A stretch of DNA of 64,000 nt from Microcebus murinus (taxonomy: Eukaryota; Chordata; Mammalia; Primates; Cheirogaleidae). The stretch is from positions 13,235,501 through 13,299,500 of the forward strand of contig NC_134108.1 in assembly GCF_040939455.1 (NCBI RefSeq). Reading direction: 5' to 3'. The position numbers and the translations under genes are program-made. The notes beneath the pieces were generated by a model. It did no database searches. It was not told where the DNA came from and saw nothing but the letters and a program-made list of their open reading frames with translations. Below are positions 12,936-22,710 of this stretch, piece by piece; positions within the stretch are counted from its first letter, which is position 1; each line of letters opens with the position of its first letter.

Positions 12936-14089
12936 AACCCTTCCCTGGGGAGTATGGAAAAGATGAGCCCTTTTCAAAAGTCTAAAATGTGCTTAGTCCT
13001 TCTCTGGAGGATAAACTTGAGCTAAGAGTGGAAGTTCAGCTCAGTGGCGAGCCAATGCCAGCCGAACAGCCATGTGCTCCTGCAGGTCTAAGCCTCGGGA
13101 ACGGAGGTTAGGTCTAGAAAAGGAGTCTTGGTGGAAGCAATGTTTCAGGCTTGCATTTAAATGGCTTGATTCTCAAGTAAATTAACCCAAGGAGGCAGCT
13201 CCTTAACACATAGAATATCAAGTTGGGAGAATATCTTCCTACTCCATCTTCAAAAACCAGTAGGGTGAGTTGGTTCTATGAAGGTAGGAATTGAAAGGGT
13301 GTGCTGAGACAGTTTGACCTTTTCCCTCTGAGTGGCAGGCCTGAACGTTTGGATCCCAGTCAGGTGGGCACTTGGGCAGAGAATGCTGACCTGGAATAAC
13401 GAGGCTCTGGTGGTTATCTCGGGAGGACTCTGGATGTCCGTGGTGACGGTTCTGCCTGGGCAGAGGCAGGGCATGCGCTGATAGTGACCCAACCCCCTCA
13501 GGGGGGTGATCATTACTTTTAAGATTCTTGCAACATAGCTTCAATTATTCTAGCTGCAATGATCCTGTTGGACTTGGACTTTATTGTTGCTGAAGAAAGT
13601 CTGTGTTTGACTTTGCTTGGAAACCATGAAACCACAACAAAATAAATTCTCCCAAATGCTACTAGGCAACACCAGGATTTCTTCCACACCACGAGAAGGG
13701 CTTGTGGTAAAAGATTTAAATGGCTCTACAATGTACAGAATGCACACAGTGCGTCTGAAGAACCTAAAAGTGTTTTTTGTTGTTATTGTTGTTAAACATC
13801 ATCTTAATAAATAATCAAGAATTAATGCGATTAAGATGTCCCGTGCCTTCTCGAGACATCTAAGCTTTATAAACAACAATAACAAAATCCTATAAAGCCT
13901 GACCAGTCTCCCTCAAATTAAATTACTTGCTACTGATCTGACAGCCCAAAGGCCAGCTGTTAAGATCTTTTTGGAAGTTGATGAAAAGGGAGCGGGCCAA
14001 TGTGCTCCTTGCTCTGCATCACGTCCTTCCTGGGACCGTCAGGGAACCTCCCGGTCTTCCAGGATAGGCTCTGCTCAGAGAGGTCAACG
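12936..14089. other. Upstream flank of the CpG island, no gene seen
   Basis: Unassigned sequence immediately upstream of the probable SYNE1 promoter. GC content rises towards 13,970. A palindromic GCATGCGC (about 13471-13478) resembles an NRF1 half-site, but a single occurrence is weak evidence. Confidence 0.4.
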
Positions 14090-14301
14090 GGGCAGTGGAA
14101 ATCCTGGGCAAAAGTTGGCGGTTGGAGCAGCGCAACTCCTTCTGGCCGCGGAGGCAGCAAGTCCCGCGCTCTGGGCCGTTTCCTTCCCACCTAGACCCCG
14201 GGAGGGAGGTGGGCCCCTGCACAGGCTCGCCCAGAGCGCGGGTCACAGGACCGCTTTGCCCTTGTGGAGAAAGCGGGAGGCCGTGCGTCTCCCTGCAGCA
14301 G

Positions 14302-14307
14302 GTAGGG
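14302..14307 (+). other. Candidate splice donor within the CpG island
   Basis: CAG|GTAGGG matches the donor consensus well. If used, it would end an upstream first exon before the tandem GC repeat. It competes with the candidate at 14884. I cannot tell which, if either, is used. Confidence 0.3.
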
Positions 14308-14372
14308 GAGCCTGCGAGCGAGCCCCAGGCCCCCGCCCCGAGCCCTTCCAGGCACCGGCGCATCCCGGAGCC

Positions 14373-14439
14373 GGGCGCGGGGCGCGGGGCGCGGGGCGCG
14401 GGGCGCGGGGCGCGGGGCGCGGGGCGCGGGGCGCGGGGC
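14373..14439 (+). repeat. GC-rich 7-bp tandem repeat, nine copies
   Basis: Nine perfect copies of GGGCGCG run from 14373 to 14435, followed by a partial copy. The + strand therefore holds regularly spaced runs of three to four Gs separated by CGC, which can in principle form G-quadruplex structures. It lies inside the CpG island upstream of the likely exon 1 donor. Copy number may vary between individuals. It encodes only low-complexity Gly/Ala/Arg in open frames and is not coding. Confidence 0.9.
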
Positions 14440-14883
14440 CAGGCAGGGGGTGTGGCGGGCTAGGGTGGCGCTGGGCCCTGTCCAGAGGCTCTACCGGCCT
14501 CCGCGACCTTCCCTTCCGACAGGAGCGGCAGCTGCGGGAGGCGGGAGAGGGGGAGGCCTAACCCCCGGTGTGCAGCGGGAGGAGGAACGGCTCGCGGAGG
14601 GCGGGGAGAGCGGCGGCGCTGCGGGCGCGGGAGTGAGTGTGGGCGAACCAGCCCGGGTGATCGCGGGCGCTGGGTCGCGGCCGCCCGCCCGGGAGGGCTG
14701 GGATTGTTGCATTCTGTCACCAGGGCGGCCCGGCGCCCTGCAGCCCTGCAGACCGCGCCGGAGCGCCGGCCACAGGGCTGGCACACAGCCGCCGTCCCGC
14801 CGAGCCTGGGCGCAGCGAGCCGGGAGGAGGCGTTCGCTCAGCTCGCCCCACTGCTCGGAACCCGAACGAGGCCGAGAGAGAAG

Positions 14884-14889
14884 GTAAAA
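14884..14889 (+). other. SYNE1: Candidate splice donor of SYNE1 exon 1
   Basis: AAG|GTAAAA at the 3' edge of the CpG island is a good donor match. It would close a GC-rich non-coding first exon ending at 14883. The next acceptor I can support is at 22433. The pairing is inferred and not shown by transcript data. Confidence 0.5.
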
Positions 14890-17800
14890 GGAGAGACAGA
14901 GAGAGAGAGAGAAAGGAGAGATAGGTGCAAGGAGAAACAAATTGCAGAGACATTGTAAGCAAGTTTGTGCTTGCACGCTGGAGCTCTGGGTACTTGATGG
15001 GAGGGAGGGGTGGTGGCAGTGGTGTGTACGTGTGTGATACTCATGGAGAAGGAGAAGAGGTTGGGAGCCTCTTTGCATCTCATACGTAGATATCCCTATT
15101 AATATCCCCCTCTCTGAGTTGTCATTTCCGCTTGGCACATCCCCTGGCTCCAGTGATGCAGAAGCAAAAGGTAGCCACCCTCTTATTGTGATGGTCGGTA
15201 CTGTTGCTACTATCAGATGGGAGATGGAGGGCGTTGAACGAATTCTAGGAGCCTCGCTTCCTCCACCCCCGGACTATTTTAGGAAGGGCTGGGGAGGTTG
15301 GGAAGGGGGGCATGGGTAGCACAGCTGATGGCTTGGAGGCTGTGCGGAGGCCCCGCGCGTCAGACTCCAGCGGCGCTGTCATGGTGCGATTGCTTCCAGG
15401 CAGAGCCTACACTAGAGGGCAAGATAACTTTCATCTCCTCTTGAGAAAGACACGTTTCAGACAGAGATTTTGCATTGCTGCCGGAGGAGTTCTGGGAAAT
15501 GGTGGTTCACAAGGAGGGCAGGTGCATCGCAGAGGGCAGGAATATAGTGCAAAATGAAGCAGCCATCAGCCGCAGAGGAAGGAAAGCCCCTGGGGAAAAG
15601 AGGCTGGGTATGCTGACAGGGATAGCAGTGTTTGGATGCTGGAAGTTCAGCCCTGTTCAATAAATAGAACCAGGTTTGGCTCAGGGAGTAATATCAGCTG
15701 TGAAATCTTAGCATCCTGAATGTTCATTTCTGAGCTTTCTATCTGGGGTGAAAAACTTGTATGTATCTGAAATTTTTCTGTTAACATTAAGGAAGTTCAA
15801 AAGGAATTAATTTTTTTCTTTTTTCATGCCCATCTATTTTTGTCTTGGTCTGAGAACTACTTTCCCAAAGGCAGCAGAAGCCACCTATGTAAGAGAAAGT
15901 ATAATCATTCTCAAGCAAGCAAAGGTTGTGAATATGACCTATATCTGCATAAAGTGCTGATTTAATCATGACTCAGGAGCATTGTTCATTGAGAGACTTT
16001 TTTATTCCCTATGATGAAAAAGATGCATAATATGGATAAAAAGTTCCTGACAACACCAGAACAGTGTAATGGAATACATATCCAATTTTTCTTGTTGCTT
16101 CGTTACTTTGTGGCAGATTTAGAACAAAATGTGCCAGATCAATACTAAATATGTTTCATGTTGAAGATAAAGAAACGTCTTCAGACTAACCCAGATAATA
16201 ATAGTGCTAGCTTTTGAAAACTATTTGCTCAACTCTTACAATTATATCCTCACTTTAATCTTTCTTAACAAAATGATTTTTCACAAACTGGTTCCCTTCT
16301 GTCCTCATTGTCCCTGTATAAGAACTCTTTCTTTACTTGATTCCTTCCTGCCAGTGAGTGGGGATTGGAAAAAGATAGTTTATCTATTGAAAATTTTCAA
16401 GAATTGCTTGACGCTACACTGGGCCTACTCTCTGATAATTATACAGAACGTACAGCATCTTGGAATTGAAAGGAGGCGTAACTGTAAGAGCATGTAAGAA
16501 GCCCGTAACTGGGCAGGGCTGGTAGCATTTTCACAGCCCCAGCTCTAGCTGCTGCAGCCACGCCCTGTGGTCTGAATGTGACAGGCATACAAGGCCCAAA
16601 CTCCTCTGTGGTGACATGTGCATTTCTCCTCCCCTTAAATGTGTGCTTCCTTGTGGTCTGATCTAATGAGAATTCATGTTTGGCAGTAAGTGCAATCTAT
16701 ATTCTAGCGAAGTAGGAAAAGAAGCTTGTGGATATCTTTGAGTATAATTTATACTCCAGGCTTACAAAAACCGAAACTGAATTATAGCACAGTATTTTTC
16801 AGCATATTACTTATGCTGATCTGCTGGTGTGCAGACCATGCTGATCTGCTCTATACTTTGTCTTTTGATTACTTGTTCACATTCCTGTCTTCCAGGGAAA
16901 GGTCTATTTCTTATTGTTACCCTGTATAATTCATAATAGTGAATATTTAACAGAAATATTCACCAATAATCTGCACACATGCATTAGTAATACATTAACT
17001 CAGGGATATTCCTCTTCCTTTCTAACTTTTAGTCATCTTCATGTTTACTAATTAGTACCATTACTAAAGGTTAAATAGAGAAAATATAATTAAATTTAAA
17101 ATGAAACAATTATGTTAACTCGCTCCAGCAAAAGGCTTGAATAGAAGAGAAGATTAAGATTTATTCATGGCTTTTTAATATTTGTTTAAGTGTATTTCAA
17201 TATTAGTGCTATTCTTGTACATGTTTAGACATTTAATTAAATAATATCCATATGTCATACTAGTGTGATTCTGTTTATGTGTTTATGGTCACAGTTGTTT
17301 TTTTCTGTTAGAAATGAGCCACATCATCTCAGGTTGTTGCAGGATTTGGGATTTTCTGCCATAGTTTCTAATACCTAAAAATTTAGTTATATTGCTTTAA
17401 GATGAATTCTTATGGACTAGTAGTATTTCTTCTAGTGATTTTCTTCTTCTATTCCTTTTTAGTCATACAAACAAGAAACTGCATTAGTAGCCAATGTCCA
17501 TTCTGCCTAAAGACAGAAAAAGTCGAGGGGTGATATTTCATGACTATGCTTTTCACAAGTGTTGGTGTAAAGAAGGGTATGCCATTCAGCTAGGAGAATC
17601 CCAAATAGCAGATAGTCTAAATTCCATCTGCATCCTACGCAATAAATGCAGCAGATGGTGTTCTGTTTGCTCCCACAGTAGCCTGGACTTCTCCATTACA
17701 ATATTCACCCTACTTTGTTGTAATATTGTTTATATTATCCCCGCTCTGGTACACAAGCTCTAAGAGGAGATTTTCTCTCTTCTTCACTGCTATTTACTCA

Positions 17801-18309
17801 TACTATGATCCCTTATAATTTATCAATATATATTTGATGTGAAATAATAAATACAGGAATCTTACCTCCCTGCTAAGTATAGTGGATTTATTTAGCTGCA
17901 TTGTAATCTTAGTTCCTTTCTCTGGAAAAATTTGGAAATGGTACAGGGACTATTAATTGGTATATAGCCCATCAGTGTCTACCTAATTCTCCCTTTCCAT
18001 CCCATACCTAGCTTCACTCCTGATTCCCCCCCACACACAATATTCTGCATCTATTAAAAACTATTTTAATAACCCTGGGAATAGTGAGCTCACTGATATC
18101 TATCTTTCTCTGGTGTTCTGGTTCTACAGGTCATTTCCACAACCAGAACACGCCTACATAACCAGTTAGTTCAAGGATTCATGACCTTGCACCAGCAGTT
18201 GTTTTCTTTGTCACTTGTGCTGCCACTAGTTTGGGAACTGAAGATCACACATCTCTCGTATCATAGATGGAGAAGCCAAGGCCAGGGGAGGGAAAATGGA
18301 AACCAATTA
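14890..18309 (+). other. SYNE1: Putative SYNE1 intron 1, first part
   Basis: Starts with a short (GA)n patch (about 14891-14920), then unassigned sequence whose GC content falls with distance from the island. I see no exon, named repeat or RNA gene between about 15,200 and 18,300. The open frames of 60 to 97 codons show no recognisable domain. Confidence 0.45.
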
Positions 18310-18555
18310 TTTGCTGAAACTCTACTATATGCCAAATAATCTGCTGGGTTATTAAAAATTTTTAAATTTAAGTGGGATAAAATTAAACCTAATTTAGCAT
18401 AAATGTACCTCATTTTACAGATGAAGAAACAAGGGCTCAGAAAAGTTAACTTTTCTTAAGGTCACATGGACTGTAAGAGACAGAATTAAAATTCAGCTAT
18501 AGGTCTTTCTTAGTCCAAAGTCTGTGTATTTCCTGGTACCACACTCCCTCTGATA
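18310..18555 (-). repeat. MIR SINE, minus strand
   Basis: Antisense MIR with the diagnostic CATTTTACAGATGAAGAAAC, then GGCTCAGAAAAGTTAA and AAGGTCACATGGACTG, followed by degraded copies of the TTCAAATCCCAGCTC-equivalent block. Confidence 0.75.
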
Positions 18556-18905
18556 GGTAGTTGTTGAGGACCTTCATACACAAAACCAGCTCAAAACCAC
18601 TCAACTAGCTGAAACAAAGTTAAGCCTAGAATTCATATCTCCTACTTCCCATTCTCCCTTTATTATCTTCTTTTTATTAATTTGAAAATTTTTATCAACT
18701 CATATGATATTAAGGTATCAGTCAAAAGCAAGAAAATCATGGTTTCACAATATAGGACATGTGTGATACTTGAATGATGAAAACAACATTCTTTATCTTA
18801 TGTCTGAAAAGGGAAGGATATTGCATGAACTTCTTTTGCAGTAGGGAGGAAGTGGTTTTCTGGGGCTGTCCCATAGATATAAATTACTATGAACTTGATT
18901 CAATG

Positions 18906-18906
<1 letters not shown>

Positions 18907-18950
<44 letters not shown>

Positions 18951-18984
18951 TATATACATATATAACATATATATATATATATAT

Positions 18985-19026
<42 letters not shown>
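18907..19026 (+). repeat. Compound (TA)n/(CA)n microsatellite
   Basis: About 120 bp of alternating purine-pyrimidine. A (TA)n block passes into a short (CA)n run, then ATATAC, then two further (TA)n blocks separated by ATAACAT interruptions. The 63-codon frame at 18774-18965 runs into it and is spurious. Confidence 0.9.
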
Positions 19027-19028
<2 letters not shown>

Positions 19029-19559
19029 AGGGGCCTAGGATGTGGTCAGGGATATATTTGGTGTCAATGGATGAGATGTTACATCCATAAGTGTTATAGT
19101 CTATACCAGTGAAATGTTCACAGTTAGGTTTGAGTGAGATAAGACCAATAATAGCGAAGAAAACAAACCAAACTGTACTTATCGTGGGGATTGTTAGTGC
19201 TAGAGGAACTAAGGGAAAGCAATGCTAATGTATGCTGGTGTGTTTAGGAAAGGCTTCAAGTGAGATGTGGGTTCTGGGTTATATACTTAGTGATGCTTTG
19301 GATTTGTTCGGCTGAGAGTGTTGTCCGTTCATTCTGTAGAGGGGTGATCTGAAGGACAATGAAGAAATTGTTCCACAGAGTTGTTCCAAAGATATAGAGA
19401 TATGAAGTGAAGAATATTTGAAAGTAAAACCTATGCAGCCCCTCTTCTGCTGAGCCAAATTAATAGCATCATGAATCCTAAAAGTCATCAGAAACTCCTC
19501 GGACTTCCTTATTCACCCTGGAAACCCCACCTCCTTCCGCCTGTACCCGACACCTTGCT

Positions 19560-20320
19560 CATCCCACACTATCCCCTATTGACAATCACCAAGTCTTACA
19601 AATTTTGCTTCCTGAAACTTTCTTAGATTTTACCCTCCACTCACTCTACTCCCTCTGTCTGATTTCAGTTCTCTCATCATCTCTCACCTACATTCCTGAG
19701 ATACCTTCCTCACTGATCTGATCTTCCTGGATCTTCCAGTCTTGTCCTTCTCAAATACACTCTTAAAAACTGTAGCTAGAATCAAATTATCCCTTCTCAC
19801 TTCCACCCTGAAACCCCCCAATGGCTTCCTGTTGCCTCCCAGAGAGCCAAAACCAAGCTTCTGGGCACAGCATGCAGGGACCTCACCACCTGGCCGCCTG
19901 TTTCCTGTTCAGCCTCATCTCTAGAACGTCACCTGGCAGAGTATTCAGTGTCTGGTGGTGGTAGTTTTTATGAATCATGCTGTTGCTCGTGCCCACACCT
20001 TTGCTCAGCTATTCACTCTGCCTGGGATGCATCGTCCATATTTTGTACTTGCCTAACTCTAACTCATTTACTGAGACTCAGCTCAGGCACTAGCTCCTTC
20101 TTGGGACACTTTTCTAGAACCCCTAGACTGACTTGGCCTCCATCCTCTGTATCCATCCATCCTGATATTTTCACTTATCCCTAGTATTTTTAACATTACC
20201 TTTTCTATGTTTTATTTCCCACTATGTTCTAAGCTCCTCAAAAGTAGGTTTGGTGTCATATTTATCTTAGTACTCCCAGCAGTGAGCTCAGGCACTCAGA
20301 ATACGTCAGTTATGCTGTGG
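19560..20320 (+). repeat. L2 LINE, 3' part
   Basis: Sense L2 with CTGTAGCTAGAATCAAATTA, CCCCAATGGCTTCCTGTTGC, CAGGGACCTCACCACCTGGC, CACACCTTTGCTCAGC, CTGCCTGGGATGC, ACTCAGCTCAGGCACTAGCT and AAGCTCCTCAAAAGTAGG blocks in consensus order. The 60- and 78-codon frames inside are not genes. Confidence 0.8.
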
Positions 20321-20375
20321 ACATAACACTGGATACATTCTGGGTCCAAGCAGGGAAATTCTGAGTTTAATGTGG

Positions 20376-20408
20376 TGAGAGAGAGAGACAGAGACAGAGA
20401 GAGAGAGA
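20376..20408 (+). repeat. (GA)n microsatellite with GACA interruptions
   Basis: A GAGA run interrupted by ACAGAGACAGA. It causes the poly-Ser/Leu low-complexity frame seen on the - strand. Confidence 0.85.
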
Positions 20409-20409
20409 T

Positions 20410-22432
20410 TGTTTCCGGATTTATCTGCTGTTTGACATGAAAGTGAACTGGAAGAGGGGTAGAAGCAGGGTGATCTCTGATGCAGTGATTTACAGAAATC
20501 CCTTTTAATTCCATGATTCTTGATTGAAGGCGGGGGCCGTGTCTTCACCATCTGTAAGCTCCAGTACTGAGCACTGGGATCGCGTTCCTGAACTGAAGTG
20601 AATGTCTTTCCTTCTTTTTAGTTAATGTATATGCACATACATTATATTGGCCAATTTATTGATAGATTTCAAAAAATCTATATTCTTGCATTTGGGGAAC
20701 CTCACCTCCTAATAGCTCGGAGGAGCTATTTGTAAGGTCCCCCAGGCACTTCTCACTATCTATTAGTCTCCCAAATTAAAGTAGCTTTTGTATGTGGGCG
20801 AGTGGAATATTTTTCCCCAGGAGATACAGGCTGCTAATGGGCACACAATTCCAGCAGGAATATAGGTCTTGATGTGTGACAGCCCAGCCATAAGTAATTA
20901 TTTCTCTTCTGAGAATCCCTTGGAGAGCCACCCACTGAGAAGTACCACTCTAGCCTAGAAGATGCCAAGAATTGGGTCCTACTTCTAGTAGTTATCCTTT
21001 CAAGTGGCCAAGAGAAGTCTTCTCCTACCTTCTTACCAATTAATGATGTTTATTGTATCTCCGCCCCTTGACTTGCTAAGTTAGTGATGCTTTCTTGCTC
21101 CAATACATCATTTTCACACATACTTTTCACACATGCCAGCAGCAGTGTACAATGCTTTGCGCCCCTTTTTATTAATAGATGATAGTCTGAAAAAGATATG
21201 ATTAGCTTTGCATTCATGTATTCAGACCAGATACCAATATATGCTAGTATTGCTAATGCCATTTTTAAATCAATTGTAATTGTACACTCTATTACTTAAT
21301 CAATCCTTCATGAATTATACTATTTTATGGACCATATGTTCAGGTTATAATAGAGTTTTTTATAACACCCATAAACTCCTCTTATTTTCTTTTTTCCTTC
21401 AGACAGGTGGACCATCCCACATTTATGTGCTTTCTTTGGCAGTTTTGCTTTTTGCATTTTTTCCTCCTTCCCCATTTCTTTATTATTATTTTTTTACCTT
21501 CATTTTCATAACCTAGAGATGCAATGTGATTTGTAATAAAGTATCACTCTCGCCTGGGCCTTTTCAGCCTGGCCCCTTGGTTGAGTTTCTTTCTCTGGAT
21601 GCATTATTCACTACCCTCTTCTTTCTGTCTAATTATACTGTTCATGGCAAGATATTCTCTTCAGCTAATCCTAGGGTTAGGAAATTCTTGCTCAAAGTGC
21701 ATTTTGCAATGTCGAGATTTCATCAACTACTCTCCTACCTCTTTTTTGCCTTCCCTCTCAGTTGAGATGTCAGTTAAAGTTGACCAAGCAGAGAATTCAG
21801 AAGGGAAATGCCCTCTCTGTTTAGTGCACCCTTCCCCCAGCCTTACAACTTACTTTAGTGTCCTTCTGTATAGGGAAGGAAAAAGCTAAATCAGACCCAT
21901 TGGGCTACTAAAATTAGAATATTTGAAGCTCAAATTTTTGGAATGAGATAGTTTTTACATTTATACCATTTTAATCCATCAAACTGGTATTAGAAATTAG
22001 GATTTTTATCTCATTCCTGTAAAGTCTACAACAAAACAGGGCAAAAAATGTGTGCAAAGCAGGATACAATAGCACAGATAGGAGAGCTTGTGAACACTGA
22101 GAACTGTCACTCAGGGCTTTGAGAACTAGGGCTTTCACTTTCATAGGTCAATGGAGAAAGTTTATAGCTTAGACAGAAAACATGGAATAACAATGAACAT
22201 TACTCCTTTTAGCAACCAATTAGATTTTATATGTCTCATTTATGTGTTTATTTTATCAAATATCATGGGGATTCCTAATATTTGCATAGTTCTTCATAGT
22301 TTGTAAATGTTTTCACATGATTTCACTTGATAATGAATTAGGTATTCCAATTGAATAGAAATGGTTCTCCTTTTAGCACTATGGTGACCTTTGTAGATTT
22401 TTTATATTGCACCTTTCTTTTTTGTTTTTCAG
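20410..22432 (+). other. SYNE1: Putative SYNE1 intron 1, last part, with acceptor
   Basis: Unassigned intronic sequence. The final bases form a good acceptor: a pyrimidine-rich stretch (CCTTTCTTTTTTGTTTTTC) leading into AG at 22431-22432. I see no other exon in this segment. Confidence 0.5.
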
Positions 22433-22509
22433 GTTTTTGAGTTCATTTAAGAGGACAGTATTCAAAGAAGAAAAAGAAGTGGTTCAATTTTGGGAGTGCT
22501 GTTTCCCTG

Positions 22510-22539
22510 ATGACTGCTACAAGTGGGATTCACTTATGA
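22510..22539 (+). other. uORF 1 (9 codons) in SYNE1 5' UTR
   Basis: ATG at 22510 with a weak context (C at -3, A at +4), encoding MTATSGIHL then TGA at 22537. The next upstream ATG overlaps its end. Confidence 0.6.
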
Positions 22540-22544
22540 CTTGA
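22536..22544 (+). other. uORF 2 (minimal, 2 codons) in SYNE1 5' UTR
   Basis: ATG ACT TGA overlapping the end of uORF 1 in another frame. The context is weak. It is close to a minimal start-stop element. Confidence 0.5.
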
Positions 22545-22565
22545 TAGATCTAGGAGAGTTCAAGT

Positions 22566-22586
22566 ATGTTTTCTAGAGTGGTGTAG
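22566..22586 (+). other. uORF 3 (6 codons) in SYNE1 5' UTR, in frame
   Basis: ATG at 22566 has A at -3 and encodes MFSRVV, then TAG at 22584. It is in the same frame as the main start. The TAG therefore also closes the main frame upstream and rules out an N-terminal extension from within this exon. Confidence 0.6.
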
Positions 22587-22643
22587 TCCTGTGCTGCCTC
22601 TGGTGAGGTCTTGTGGCGTTCCCTTCATCCTACCGCAGGGACC

Positions 22644-22710
22644 ATGGCAACCTCCAGAGCAGCCTCACGATCTCCTCGGGACATCGCCAATGTGATGCAG
22701 AGGTTGCAAG
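22644..22710 (+). CDS. SYNE1: Nesprin-1, first coding exon (partial CDS)
   Basis: SYNE1 encodes nesprin-1, a giant spectrin-repeat protein of the outer nuclear membrane. Its N-terminal paired calponin-homology domains bind F-actin, and its C-terminal KASH domain binds SUN proteins, linking nucleus and cytoskeleton. Seen here: ATG at 22644 in a strong Kozak context (A at -3, G at +4), then 22 codons, MATSRAASRSPRDIANVMQR followed by LQ, then one base before the donor, so the intron is phase 1. The known human protein, from memory, starts MATSRGASRCPRDIANVMQR and continues LQDEQ. The single leftover G fits GA-T/C for the next Asp. Two differences (Ala6, Ser10) are plausible species changes. This exon precedes the first CH domain, whose exons are not in the window. 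Full-length human nesprin-1 has about 8,800 residues, so this is a tiny part. The frame runs open into the intron to 22823; that read-through is not coding. Confidence 0.92.

Larger units (their letters stand above)
14090..14890 (+). promoter_or_regulatory. SYNE1: CpG island: probable SYNE1 promoter and non-coding first exon
   Basis: This is the only long CpG-dense stretch in the window. It is very GC-rich with frequent CG dinucleotides, against AT-rich flanks. It holds GC boxes (GGGCGGGG at 14599-14606), NotI-like GCGGCCGC near 14679, and no TATA box that I can see, which fits a dispersed CpG-island promoter. It lies about 7.5 kb upstream of, and on the same strand as, the SYNE1 start-codon exon. 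That exon has a splice acceptor in its 5' UTR, so a non-coding upstream exon is required. Assigning this island as that exon's promoter is inference from position and composition. The transcription start is not determined. The long open frames across it (196 codons on +, 215 on -) follow from the lack of stops in GC-rich DNA. Confidence 0.7.
22433..22710 (+). other. SYNE1: SYNE1 exon with 5' UTR end and start codon
   Basis: Exon bounded by a pyrimidine-tract acceptor ending AG at 22432 and by a CAAG|GTAAGG donor at 22711. The first 211 bases are 5' UTR and the last 67 are coding. The UTR holds three short upstream ORFs. Exon limits are read from splice consensus. The 5' limit is less certain than the 3' limit, which keeps the reading frame of the known protein. 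Confidence 0.8.

Noticed and set aside
13471..13478. GCATGCGC palindrome as an NRF1 site
   Set aside because: A single short motif about 600 bp outside the CpG island is expected by chance often enough that I do not call it.
14491..15138. 215-codon - strand frame and the opposing 196-codon + strand frame (13971-14561)
   Set aside because: Both lie in the CpG island, where stop codons are rare. They are Pro/Arg/Gly/Ala-rich low complexity without homology that I recognise.
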